Assembly (NCBI GenBank): GCA_964036045.1
Contig: OZ038383.1
Span: 67,523,725 to 67,587,724 of the forward strand
DNA length: 64,000 nt
Source: Eutreptiella sp. 'Long Island Sound 2002'
Lineage: Eukaryota > Euglenozoa > Euglenophyceae > Eutreptiales > Eutreptiaceae
Reading direction: 5' to 3'
Positions 24,501 through 34,267 of the stretch are shown in pieces. Both the position numbers and the translations under genes were made by a program. The notes beneath the pieces were generated by a model, which saw only the letters and a list, made by a program, of their open reading frames with translations, had not been told where the DNA came from and did not search any database. Each line of letters starts with the position of its first letter. The stretch's first letter is position 1.

Positions 24501-26354
24501 CTACACCCCCAAAATATTTGACGGAAGGGGTTCCGTCAAATATTTGGGGGGTCTACAGCCCCAAAATATTTGACGGATGGGGTTCCGTCAAATATTTGGG
24601 GGCTCTACACCCCCAAAATATTTGACGGAACCCCATCCGTCAAATATTTGGGGGCTCTACACCCTCAAAATATTTGACGGAAGGGGTTCCGTCAAATATT
24701 TTGGGGGTCTACAGCCCCAAAATATTTGACGGATGGGGTTCCGTCAAATATTTGGGGGCTCTACAGCCCCAAAATATTTGATGGAACCCCATCCGTCAAA
24801 TGTTTGGGGGGTCTACAGCCCCAAAATATTTGACGGAAGGGGTTCTGTCAAATATTTGGGGGCTCTACACCCCCAAAATATTTGACGGAAGGGGTTCTGT
24901 CAAATATTTGGGGGGTCTACAGCCCCAAAATATTTGACGGATGGGGTTCCGTCAAATATTTGGGGGCTCTACACCCCCAAAATATTTGACGGAAGGGGTT
25001 CCGTCAAATATTTGGGGTCACTATACCCCCAAAATATTTGACGGAAGGGATTCCGTCAAATATTTGGGGGGTCTACAGCCCCAAAATATTTGACGGATGG
25101 GGTTCCGTCAAATATTTGGGGGCTCTACACCCCCAAAATATTTGACGGAACCCCATCCGTCAAATATTTGGGGGCTCTACACCCCCAAAATATTTGACGG
25201 AAGGGGTTCCGTCAAATATTTGGGGGGTCTACAGCCCCAAAATATTTGACGGATGGGGTTCCGTCAAATATTTGGGGGGTCTACAGCCCCAAAATATTTG
25301 ACGGATGGGGTTCCGTCAAATATTTGGGGGCTCTACAGCCCCAAAATATTTGATGGAACCCCATCCGTCAAATGTTTGGGGGGTCTACAGCCCCAAAATA
25401 TTTGACGGAAGGGGTTCTGTCAAATATTTGGGGGCTCTACACCCCCAAAATATTTGACGGAAGGGGTTCTGTCAAATATTTGGGGGGTCTACAGCCCCAA
25501 AATATTTGACGGATGGGGTTCCGTCAAATATTTGGGGGCTCTACACCCCCAAAATATTTGACGGAAGGGGTTCCGTCAAATATTTGGGGTCACTATACCC
25601 CCAAAATATTTGACGGAAGGGATTCCGTCAAATATTTGGGGGGTCTACAGCCCCAAAATATTTGACGGATGGGGTTCCGTCAAATATTTTGGGGGCTCTA
25701 CACCCCCGAAAATATTTGACGGAACCCCATCCATCAAATATTTGGGGGCTCAACACCCCCAAAATATTTGACGGAAGGGGTTCCGTCAAATATTTGGGGG
25801 GTCTACAGCCCCAAAATAATTGACGGAAGGGGTTCCGTCAAATATTTGGGGGGTCTACAGCCCCAAAATATTTGACGGATGGGGTTCCGTCAAATATTTG
25901 GGGGCTCTACAGCCCCAAAATATTTGATGGAACCCCATCTGTCAAATATTTGGGGGCTCTACACCCCCAAAATATTTGACGGAAGGGGTTCCGTCAAATA
26001 TTTGGGGGGTCTACAGCCCCAAAATATTTGACGGATGGGGTTCCGTCAAATATTTGGGGGCTCTACAGCCCCTAAATATTTGATGGAACCCCATCCGTCA
26101 AATGTTTGGGGGGTCTACAGCCCCAAAATATTTGACGGAAGGGGTTCTGTCAAATATTTGGGGGCTCTACACCCCCAAAATATTTGACGGATGGGGTTCC
26201 GTCAAATATTTGGGGTCACTACACCCCCAAAATATTTGACGGAAGGGGTTCGATCAAATATTTGGGGGGTCTAAAGCCCCAAAACATTTGACGGATGGGG
26301 TTCCGTCAAATATTTGGGGGCTCTACACCCCCAAAATATTTGACGGAAGGGGTT
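15574..26354 (+). repeat. Satellite array 1: 52-bp palindromic units
   Basis: About 200 tandem copies of a 52-bp unit. Each unit is CCGTCAAATATTTGGGGG, a 6-7 base loop (CTCTACA, TCTACAG), CCCCCAAAATATTTGACGG and an 8-base spacer. The spacer is AAGGGGTT or ATGGGGTT, or the reverse complement AACCCCTT or AACCCCAT, according to orientation. The arm with three T usually lies left and the arm with four T right, which gives the unit a direction; a minority are flipped. Variant units recur at multiples of 52: 572, 676, 832 and, for three successive blocks between 21060 and 23348, 1144 bp. The array ends exactly at the left tip of the inner transposon. Short frames within it are translations of the satellite and not genes. 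Confidence 0.95.
15692..15888 (-). pseudogene. LINE-type reverse transcriptase fragment
   Basis: About 200 bp interrupt the first units of array 1. The minus strand reads TGLALNWDKCGLVL and, 20 residues on, VTCLGVLAG. This is the segment just after the catalytic YADD box in non-LTR retrotransposon polymerases (SGLxLNxxKSxxL ... YLGV). Only about 45 residues survive and the active site is missing. There is no poly-A tail or target duplication. Confidence 0.6.
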
Positions 26355-26373
26355 CCGTCAAATATTTGGGGGG

Positions 26374-29300
26374 TCACTCCATACCTCTGCGAAAAGTGAT
26401 GAAGTCGTGGTTGCCAGCATGCGAGTCAGGGGTCCCATCTGGTGCCACAGTTTGTACCACATCAGCCTGGTGCCGTTCTGTACCCTTTCCTGAGGGGGCC
26501 GTGGATGCTAGTGGTGTACCCGGCCCTCCAAAGAAGGGCAGGTTGTCACCATCATCAGCTACTGGTTCATTACCTTGTAGACACTGCAGCATCGCAGCTT
26601 CCAGAGATTCTCTTTCACTTACCTTCCTTGAAACCCTCTGTCTTGGGTGCAGATCGAAGCGTGCACGGGCAGCCAAGTGGCGTGCCACTGCAACACCTTG
26701 TCCCTTTGCCCATTGCTGTAAAGGGGGCAAGTTGGAATGCAATGCCATGCACATGCTGAGGACATGTGTCTCCACAATGTCATGCATATTGCTGCAGAAC
26801 CTCCCACGCAAAGAGATGGCACGCTCTACTGCAGCTTCAGCGGGGCAATACGTTCGCAATAATGCGAGAACGCGCCACACATTGACCCACTGTGCATGTG
26901 CCCTTTCGGGTGCCAATGCCTCCCACATCTTGGACATTTGCACAGTTGCAAAGTGCTGCACCATGTGCTCCTTAAGGTCTGCCCACTCTACCAAGGCACG
27001 GTTACAGTTCACATGTGCCGCGCACAACTCTTCTTGGTGTGCAGCCATAAACTGACGCAACTGCTCTACCCCATATGCAGCACGCTCATTGACCGGGAGG
27101 CCAAGGAAACGGCCACGGTCCAACAATACTGCACACTCCAACACCCCCCTGGGGTCAATGGTTGCCTGCCCCTCCTTGATGCCTGCAAGCAACGCATCAG
27201 TTACTGCACGCGCCTGAACGCCAGGAAAAGGAGGGGTTGTTACACACTTCTGCCCACTTGAATCACACTGGACCAACTGCACACCATGCCATGCACCGGT
27301 CGCAGTTTGCTCCTTGAACTGCAACCACCCTCGACCCTCCTCGCAAGCCACCTTCTGCAACCGGGCTTGTAGCATACCTGTGGCAGTGGCTAAGTGTGCA
27401 CCTGTGGGCGCGCGCAGTTGTGCCACACTGTTAAAACACCGCGTGCCATGCAAGATGTCCCCATAAACCACCCCCCATGCAAGCAAACTGGCATCATGGC
27501 AGTCCTCCCACACATCCTCCTCCTTGGTAGAGTGCTGCACCTTGGAATCCAAGTGTCGTGCCACCCAGGGGACATTGGCCAAAAAAGCAGTGTTGCGCCG
27601 TGCATTTGCCTGTGACCACCTGATGCGATGACTTGTGGGGATCAGTTGCAAGCCACTACGGTTATCCTGCACATGCTTCTGCACACACCTTTGCAACTCC
27701 TTCCACTGCCGTGCCCCACTGTACAAGCCTCGCTGCCGATCGACGGCCGCCATGTAATCAACATGGGTCGCGCCGGCAGCCTCCAGCGCAAGACCCAACT
27801 TGCGCTGCAACACATGGCACGGCTCACCCAAGGGTGTCATCAACACCAACCACTTCCCAATCAAGGCAAACACATTGCTCTCAATGACGGAGACATCAAC
27901 AACCTGCCGCGCACTGGCACCCCGCACACCAAGGTTGGAAGCCCCGTCCACTGCAAAGGTCACTCTTTGCCCACCAATCGCGGTCAGGAATCCAGGACAG
28001 CAGAACGCATTCCAACTGTGTTGCAATCTCATGCGCATCACCACAGGCCACATCCACCACCCCAAGGAACACCTCACACATGCCCCCAGGGCCAGTCCCC
28101 GGGAAAATAAGCAGAATGGCGTACTCATTGACGCGATGCCTCTGCCCATCCGAGCCGTCAAGCAACACTGCAATGAACGTTGCCAGGAATAAGGTGTGCG
28201 TCACCTCATCCTGCATGGCATCATGCATTGCAGTAATAGCCTTCTCAACTATCCACCGCCGTGATGCATGGTGCCCAGGGGCAGATGTCAGAGAACAGTG
28301 CAGAAGAATGCGCTCACTTATAGCACGGACGGAAGTGCACATGCGTAACCCAATATACACCTCAACCAACCGTGACAGAATGGCTGCCTCAGCATCCGAC
28401 ATAGCCACACCAATGTCCATGGCTTCCCCCCTGACGAACACAACGTTCGCTCCCACCACCACAGCTGTGGCAGCAGCAGTGGGGCACAATGCGCGATATC
28501 GCTCTGCACAATGCACCTTGAAACTGTCCTCGGCCAATCGGTGGTGGTGCCCTGGCCTATGCAGATTCTTTCGGTTTGATGTTGTGCCACGTGATAACCC
28601 CAAGTGGCTTTCCAACACCTCCTTCCGCCACGTTTTTGGGCCAGAGGTCTTCATGCGCATCCCTACAGCATATGTTCCCAATACCAAGGCTTCACTTTTC
28701 TTAGGGGGACGCGCCACCCCAGGAATGCCACACACATTTGCCCACGCACAACACACACACTCAACACCCCCACTTGTCGTGAACTGATACTGCCAATGGG
28801 CGGCTACAAACATTTGTAGTGTCTTTGGACCACTGTCCAGTTGCATGGGAGTGGCCTCCATCAACACACACAATGCGTCCTTCCCCGATGCGGCCAATGC
28901 AACAGACCTCAACCTGTCTTGCTCGACTGATTGTGCCACAGAGGATTGTGACATGCCATGCTCTACATGCCGCGCATCCCACTCTTTTGTATGCCGTGCT
29001 CTCAGTTGCATCTGGTGTGCTTCAACACGCACTCTCGGATGCCTTGCCACTCGCACCTTGCGCTTCTGCAGCAATTGTGCCACTGCCTCAACAAATTCTG
29101 AGGACGTCTGTAGCGGCGCCAAGGCAGCCACACACATCTCATTAGGCATGCTCTGGGCATGCGTACTCATGTCCCCTACCCTTGAAGCACTCTGTGTTGC
29201 AGTTGGGGAAGGGGGGGGTGCGCCTTGTGCCAGCGCCATGGCTGGCACAGAGGCGTCCATAGGCACGCTCTGGGCATGCATAGGCCTGTTCCTGATGTAC

Positions 29301-30361
29301 CCAACCCTTGATGCACCCTGTGTTGAAGGAGGGGTGGGGGGGGACGCACCTGGTGCCAGCGCCATGGCTGGCACCAAGGTGTCAGTAGGTACGCTCCGGG
29401 CATCCCGTGTCTGACCAGGGGCCGGCGGTCCTGTCCGTTGGGAGGCACACTGCGACATGTCTGATACAACCAAATCTGTCCGTTTGCGCTTGTATAGCAC
29501 AAACGTCGCCTTTCGCGGGTCGGGGGGGGGATTCATGGCCTTCACCGTGGTGTCGTTACACAACCACCACCTGTCGTTGAAAACGACATGCACCACAAAG
29601 TGACCCTCCTCCCTCGTCGCTCCAATGTGCAACACCATGGCATGCAACGACCAGTGCCACCCCAGGCAATCGAGGAACTCATGGTCCACAACCAACTTGT
29701 ACTCCTGCTGGTTGTGGACATGTAACCCCACGACCTCGTTGTACACCACCGATGTATACATTGGTGCCTCCCTCAGGTCACCCCCACACGGACACGGGGG
29801 GGGGTTGTCAAGTAACCCAACCGGTCTCCCCTTCATTCCCTCCTTCACACGCTGTCGCACACTCTGCCCCTGGTTCGTCACATGCAATATCTGCGCTGGC
29901 ATGGCTGTCTCCCCCCCCTCCCGCAGAACCTTCACACCACAGGCACCACAGTATTGCCAGAACTGCTCGTACGACAAACAACATGACAGAGCAACCACCC
30001 CAGCGGCCGTGAGCTTAGGCACCATGTACTTCCAACACTCGGGCATCTCCGCCTGCCGCATCCATTGGAATTTTGGTGCAGGGGCTTTGCACTTGCATCG
30101 CCCGCTGCATCAGCACACCGTCTCACACATGGCATCCTCCATTGCCAGCCTCTCAGCAATGACCTGTGGATTGTATGCACCACCTCCTCCATGTGCCACA
30201 ACACCCTGCCACAATGGTCCCCAGGCACCCTCCTCGTCCAGGCATCCTGCGTGCTGTCCTTCATGTCCACCCGACACCACCAACAGACACTGCAGCGTGG
30301 TACCCAACCAACACCAGTTGTACCCATGTGGATTCTCCATTCCCCATGGTCGCCGCGGTGC
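26374..30361 (-). pseudogene. USP-like deubiquitinase fused to hAT-like transposase
   Basis: Reading right to left, GYNWCWLGTTLQCLL (about 30284-30340) is a USP Cys box with the candidate nucleophile at 30311-30313. A TGA (30110-30112) follows in that frame. Then 721 codons (30061-27896) continue the same frame: CGACGVKVL and CPCGGDL, then REEGHFVVHV (USP His box, about 29600) and KATFVLYKRK. The frame goes on through a Pro/Ser-rich linker into a Cys/His finger (VECVCCAW) and LLDGSDGQ (first catalytic Asp, about 28150). A one-base shift near 28000 leads to FAVDGASNLGVRG (second Asp, about 27940) and PLGEPCHVLQRKL, ending with AAVERAISL (catalytic Glu in the hATC dimerisation region, about 26820). 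It stops with TGA at 26374. USP proteases cleave ubiquitin; hAT transposases cut and paste DNA. The join between USP and transposase N-half lies in one open frame, so the fusion is seen directly. Confidence 0.6.
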
Positions 30362-30377
30362 TCCACCAAGTGGCCCA

Positions 30378-32015
30378 CTATGCACCTGCATGTAAGCGGA
30401 ATGCGGTCTCGTTGAGGAATGCACGGTCCCGCGGCGGGAGTGTCCACCAGTCACCACGGGAGTACAACACCACCAACCTCCTCTCCCCGTGCCAAGAACA
30501 AGTGCCATGCCATGCACCCGTACGTACGAGAACCGGTTGCTGGCATACATCGTACGTGGCGCCGACCCGTGTAACACCATCCAAGCATTCCATACTACAT
30601 CTCCGTCCACCCCGACCATTACATACACCACCTACCTCCACCCATATGTGTCCCTGTGTGTGCTGGCCGGTGGAAAACACTGCCGACCAAGGGGACGCGT
30701 CATGCACATGCTGATGCGGTTTTGTGAGCACATTGCAAGACAATTGCATGGTAGTCCATGTGAACCAATCAGGCAACATCTGCCTTGCCATCTTGTTCAC
30801 CAGGGTCACCAGTGGCTTGTAGTTGCGTGTCCGTTGCACTAGACGAGCGCGGCGGCAGTCGGTTGCATTGGTGTGGCCCTTCATACAACCAACCCCTAGT
30901 TGCAAATGCCACGCTCTAACCCCCCCAACCGGCCCACGCTTGTATGCCAAGATGCCCATCATCCCGTGCAACGTGCAAAAGGGGGCTACCTGCAGCGAAT
31001 GGTCAAAGACTGCACCCCGGAAATGACCACCTCCTTTGACACCATCTCGTTCCGCCTCGGCAATAACCACCACCGTCGCCCGGTGGCACTGCTCCTCCAT
31101 ATCCCCACAGTCACGGTAGTGCAGCGGATGCTCCCGTCCAGGCACCCAAACAGTAGCGGATGTCAACGCGCTGTCGATCCCAAACCCTGACGTCACAATG
31201 CTGTACCTGTCTGATCGCAGCAACACCACACTACCGTCCACATGCTTCGCCAAGGCGGCAAAGTGGTCAGCCATTCCCCCTTGGGGCCGGCCACGCCATG
31301 TGTCCTTCTCAAGATCCCGGTTCACAGATAGTGTAGACTCTTGAATTGAAGGCCCACACATGTCGCGAAACACGGCGATGGCCCTTGCCCGCAGCGATGC
31401 GCCGTCCAACGGGGTGTTGCTGGTGATAGCATGCAGGCTTTGGGCCACGGCATAGTAGAAACATGCCCCGGCAACGTATTTGTCGGGAAGAATGCGAAGC
31501 TTCAAGGACCTCGCCGTTGGTAGGACTCTGCCAACCTCGGCCTTGCTAGGCTTTTTGTCCACGTCGTCCAATGCCATAGCATCTGGATCTATCGGCGCTG
31601 TCTTTGTGCCTTGCTCTTTCTTGCCACGTTTCATGGCAGCCCCATTACTTGGTGGGGGAACCCCTGGGCGCTTCTTGCTCCGTGGGCTCTGTTCCACAGA
31701 ACTGGGGTGTGCAACCGGGGTGGTCGCTGACTCCGCACTGGACTGACTGCAAGCCCTCACTGTCGCCAATGAACTAGGGTGTTCAACCGGGGTGTACCCT
31801 GAATCCGCACTAGACTGACTGCAGGCCTTCACTGTCGCCACAGTGCCTGTGCTAGAAGGACTGCAGTCCACAACAGCTGGCTCCTTGGGTTTGTGTGCAA
31901 GTGGTACAGGAGACTCCTCCAAGGAACTTGCCACCCCTCCATCACTAGCCGCCGGTGTCAGACACACAGGGTGGGGGGCCGGGGAGTGTGGCGTGAGAAG
32001 CCCTGCAGGGTCCAT
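30378..32015 (-). CDS. OTU-like cysteine protease
   Basis: This is an intact 545-codon frame from ATG 32015 to TAG 30378. Residues 1-160 are Ser/Pro-rich with a 25-residue duplication (ATVKACSQSS / ATVRACSQSS) and a basic nuclear-signal-like MKRGKKEQ. Residues 175-340 resemble an OTU domain: DKYVAGACFYYAVAQSL gives the Asp and nucleophile Cys (C185) followed by the conserved aromatic, and GGGHFRGAV gives the distal His (H331). OTU proteases remove ubiquitin or ubiquitin-like proteins. The remaining 200 residues are unrecognised. The frame ends 17 bp before the USP Cys box of the next segment, so the two proteases may be one polypeptide joined by a frameshift or intron. A fused ubiquitin-directed protease pair on a transposon is unusual. 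Confidence 0.5.
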   Translation of the reverse strand: MDPAGLLTPHSPAPHPVCLTPAASDGGVASSLEESPVPLAHKPKEPAVVDCSPSSTGTVATVKACSQSSADSGYTPVEHPSSLATVRACSQSSAESATTPVAHPSSVEQSPRSKKRPGVPPPSNGAAMKRGKKEQGTKTAPIDPDAMALDDVDKKPSKAEVGRVLPTARSLKLRILPDKYVAGACFYYAVAQSLHAITSNTPLDGASLRARAIAVFRDMCGPSIQESTLSVNRDLEKDTWRGRPQGGMADHFAALAKHVDGSVVLLRSDRYSIVTSGFGIDSALTSATVWVPGREHPLHYRDCGDMEEQCHRATVVVIAEAERDGVKGGGHFRGAVFDHSLQVAPFCTLHGMMGILAYKRGPVGGVRAWHLQLGVGCMKGHTNATDCRRARLVQRTRNYKPLVTLVNKMARQMLPDWFTWTTMQLSCNVLTKPHQHVHDASPWSAVFSTGQHTQGHIWVEVGGVCNGRGGRRCSMECLDGVTRVGATYDVCQQPVLVRTGAWHGTCSWHGERRLVVLYSRGDWWTLPPRDRAFLNETAFRLHAGA

Positions 32016-32037
32016 TACGGATGCAATGGAAGGTGAC

Positions 32038-33636
32038 TCATCGGCGGGGCAGACCTAGGACCTGGGGTCCGGTGTTCCACGTCCAACACATGCCGCGGGG
32101 TCGTTCGCACCACCTGGGGGGGGGGGGGGGGGCAGGTGGACTTAACACCTCACCAGTGCTATCCACCCTATGTGCACCTCCCGGGGGACCACGCCCTTGT
32201 GCCAGGGAGGACGAAGTGGGAGTCAAAGACTCATCGCCTGAGGGGTCTCTTGCCATGAGCACCGCCGCTCCACCCTCCTGCGCTACAGCAGAGGACGTGG
32301 AGTCACTTGGGTCAACTCGGGGGTGCCCTTCCGGACTTAATCGTTGGGTGTATGGTCGCTGTACACCGGCCGCCTCCATCTCCTCCATGAGCACCGCCGC
32401 TCCAACCTCCTTCGCTACGGCAGAGGACGTGGAGTCACTTGGGTCACCTCGGGGGTGCCCTTCTTGACTTAAAGGTTGGGTGCATGGTCGCTGTACACCG
32501 GCCGCCTCCATCTCCTCCATGCGCACCGCCGCTCCAACCCCCTGCGCTATGGCAGAGGACGTGGAGTCACTTGGGTCACCTCGGGGGTGCCCTCTTGGAC
32601 TTAATCGTTGGGTGTATGCTAGCTGTACACCGGCCGCCTCCATCTCCTCCACTAGTACCTGCAGCATCTCAAGCCCTCCATCATCCCTCCATGCGTTGTC
32701 CATAACCCGTACGGCCGCATGCAGACGACCGGGATGACTGTCTGGCACTTCTGGGCTAAAGGGGCTGCAACGCAGCAAGAGCTCGTTGCAGTCTTGCATA
32801 GGCACCCGCATGCTGTTCGCGAAGTGGCGGCCCAGCGTGTATGCTGCCACCAGGCTGTCCTCAGTCAATCGTTCTCGGCGCTGCTCTTGCAGCCCTTGGC
32901 ATGCAATTGTGAGGCAGCGGGCTGCCCCATGGGCGGCTTGCAGCAACGCTTGGTCAAAGCGCTCTTGCCGTGTCTGGGTGACAGTGACACACGCACGTGG
33001 GACCGCAGCCTCAGGCAGCAACGAGTTGCGCCGACCGGTAGCGCGCGCCTTGGGGCTTGGCAACAGGTCGCTCACCAGTGGTTTGGGCCCACTTGTCGCT
33101 TGGGGCCACAGATATGGGCCAGGCGTAACATGGCGAATAGCCTTGTCATAGAAGTAACCCATGGTAGGGGTGGGATATGCCACGTCCCCAGTCCAGAACG
33201 GCCACTCGTCGACCAGAGGTAGGGCACGCACCAGTTCACACCAAACGTCCCTTAGCTCTGCTGTCTTCACACTTGACGGCCACCCGGCAATAGCACCGGC
33301 CTTACGACTGCCTGGCCGGCCACTGTTCCGTTTTGCAAGTCGTTCCCACAGGTCTGTGGCAACATCCCGGTAGTGCACGAGGCTCCCCCCATCATGCATG
33401 GTGGGCTTGGCAAACCCGTGCTCGGTGTACATGAACCGGCACAATGCCCTGCAACCATGCAGATTCACCACGTCAAGGTCACACGAGGCCATGCGGTCCC
33501 TCAACCGTCGCCATAGGCGCCCGGCCACCTCCGGTGTGGCCTCCCACCCCAATTGTCCTGTGGCCAGCATTAGTCCATACTTCATTCTTGCTGGCTCCAG
33601 CAAGTGCTCCGGTGGCCATTCAGCAGGCTGGTCCAT
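32038..33636 (-). CDS. Unknown 532-residue protein with 44-residue repeats
   Basis: It runs from ATG 33636 to TGA 32038 without interruption and is the most upstream gene of the inner transposon. Residues 1-330 are evenly mixed and likely folded, Trp/Arg-rich in the first 200, with no motif I recognise. Three tandem 44-residue repeats follow, each with EEMEAAGVQ, GHPRGDPSDSTSS and GAAV. A run of Pro from an 18-base C tract then leads into an unrelated tail, which suggests the natural frame may change at that tract. The next gene starts 22 bp downstream in a different frame. Its position beside the transposase suggests an accessory DNA-binding or structural role, but this is a guess. Confidence 0.55.
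   Translation of the reverse strand: MDQPAEWPPEHLLEPARMKYGLMLATGQLGWEATPEVAGRLWRRLRDRMASCDLDVVNLHGCRALCRFMYTEHGFAKPTMHDGGSLVHYRDVATDLWERLAKRNSGRPGSRKAGAIAGWPSSVKTAELRDVWCELVRALPLVDEWPFWTGDVAYPTPTMGYFYDKAIRHVTPGPYLWPQATSGPKPLVSDLLPSPKARATGRRNSLLPEAAVPRACVTVTQTRQERFDQALLQAAHGAARCLTIACQGLQEQRRERLTEDSLVAAYTLGRHFANSMRVPMQDCNELLLRCSPFSPEVPDSHPGRLHAAVRVMDNAWRDDGGLEMLQVLVEEMEAAGVQLAYTQRLSPRGHPRGDPSDSTSSAIAQGVGAAVRMEEMEAAGVQRPCTQPLSQEGHPRGDPSDSTSSAVAKEVGAAVLMEEMEAAGVQRPYTQRLSPEGHPRVDPSDSTSSAVAQEGGAAVLMARDPSGDESLTPTSSSLAQGRGPPGGAHRVDSTGEVLSPPAPPPPPRWCERPRGMCWTWNTGPQVLGLPRR
32255..32650 (-). repeat. 132-bp in-frame tandem repeat, three copies
   Basis: Copies start at 32255, 32387 and 32519 on the plus strand, exactly 132 bp apart, and differ at a handful of bases. 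The period is 44 codons, so the protein frame is kept. Substitutions are mostly conservative, suggesting selection or recent duplication. Confidence 0.85.
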
Positions 33637-33875
33637 TGCTTGGCTCGTGCACCAGGACTGTTAGTGGTTTGGGTGACCTTCGAGGATTGCAGGGTCCACA
33701 ACCGTGACCACTATGGGGCTCCCACAACTCGGGGGGGCAATCAAGGGCAGGCCCTTGGTACTCAAAGTGCCAGCCGGGCTAGTCCTCAGGCTCACCGGCT
33801 GGTCCAGGAGACGCCGTTGCTGGTGGGTTCGTTGTCGAGAGCGCTAGGGCTATGACAACAAACGAAGTGCTGCTG

Positions 33876-34130
33876 CTCAAAGGCACGCAGTGGCTACGTC
33901 AAGGCTTAGTCGCGAAGCGCAATGGCTTGGACTGAAACCGAAAGCTGAGGCTCAAAGGCGCACAATAGACAACCAGAGTTCAGTCGTGAAGCGCAGTGGC
34001 TCAGACTGAAAGCGAAAGCTGTGGCTCAAAGGCGCACAGTAGGTGTTCAAGGTTCAGTCGCGAAGCGCAATGGCTCGGACCGAGCCAGGTAGCTGTGGCT
34101 CAAAGGCGCACAGTAGGCGAACTGGCAGAA
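33876..34130. repeat. 74-bp tandem repeat upstream of the inner transposon's genes
   Basis: CTCAAAGGC recurs at 33876, 33951, 34025 and 34099, a period of 74-75 bp. The unit also carries TTCAGTCGCGAAGCGCAATGG and ACTGAAAGCGAAAGCTG. It lies between the right tip and the start codon at 33636, where promoter or transposase-binding repeats would be expected. The unit is tRNA-sized, but I find no cloverleaf or T-loop consensus. Confidence 0.8.
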
Positions 34131-34267
34131 CGCGAACTCGCACAGGAAAAGGTGTAATGAGGCAAAAACAAACTACAAGGAGAAAAAGTACAGATGAGAC
34201 CACAGAACCTGGACGCGGCATACCCCCGAAATGTTTTGGGGGTGAGATATTGGAGGGTATTTGACGG

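Larger units (their letters stand above)
26355..34267 (-). mobile_element. Inner 7.9-kb transposon whose tips match the satellite unit
   Basis: The left tip CCGTCAAATATTTGGGGGG (26355-26373) is half a satellite palindrome and is followed at once by the transposase stop codon (26374-26376). The right end (34255-34267) is GGGTATTTGACGG, whose reverse complement starts CCGTCAAATA. Spacer octamers abut both tips: AAGGGGTT (26347-26354) and AACCCCTT (34268-34275). Between the tips, all genes lie on the minus strand: a 532-residue unknown protein, an OTU-like protease, and a USP-like domain joined to an hAT-like transposase. An 8-bp spacer equals the target duplication length of hAT elements. The octamers here are reverse complements of each other, not identical, so a simple insertion is not shown. 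Confidence 0.7.

Noticed and set aside
15574-26354. CRISPR-like or coding reading of the regular repeats
   Set aside because: No unique spacers and a eukaryotic context. Repeats are palindromes with nearly fixed 8-base spacers. Frames of 60-87 codons (peptides like GVPSNIWGLYTPK) merely translate the satellite, whose 52-bp period is not a multiple of three.
26896-28192. Plus-strand frames opposite the transposase
   Set aside because: Shadows of the minus-strand gene, which carries the catalytic motifs and hATC region.
33876-34130. Tandem tRNA-like genes
   Set aside because: The 74-bp period is suggestive, but no acceptor stem or T-loop consensus could be drawn.
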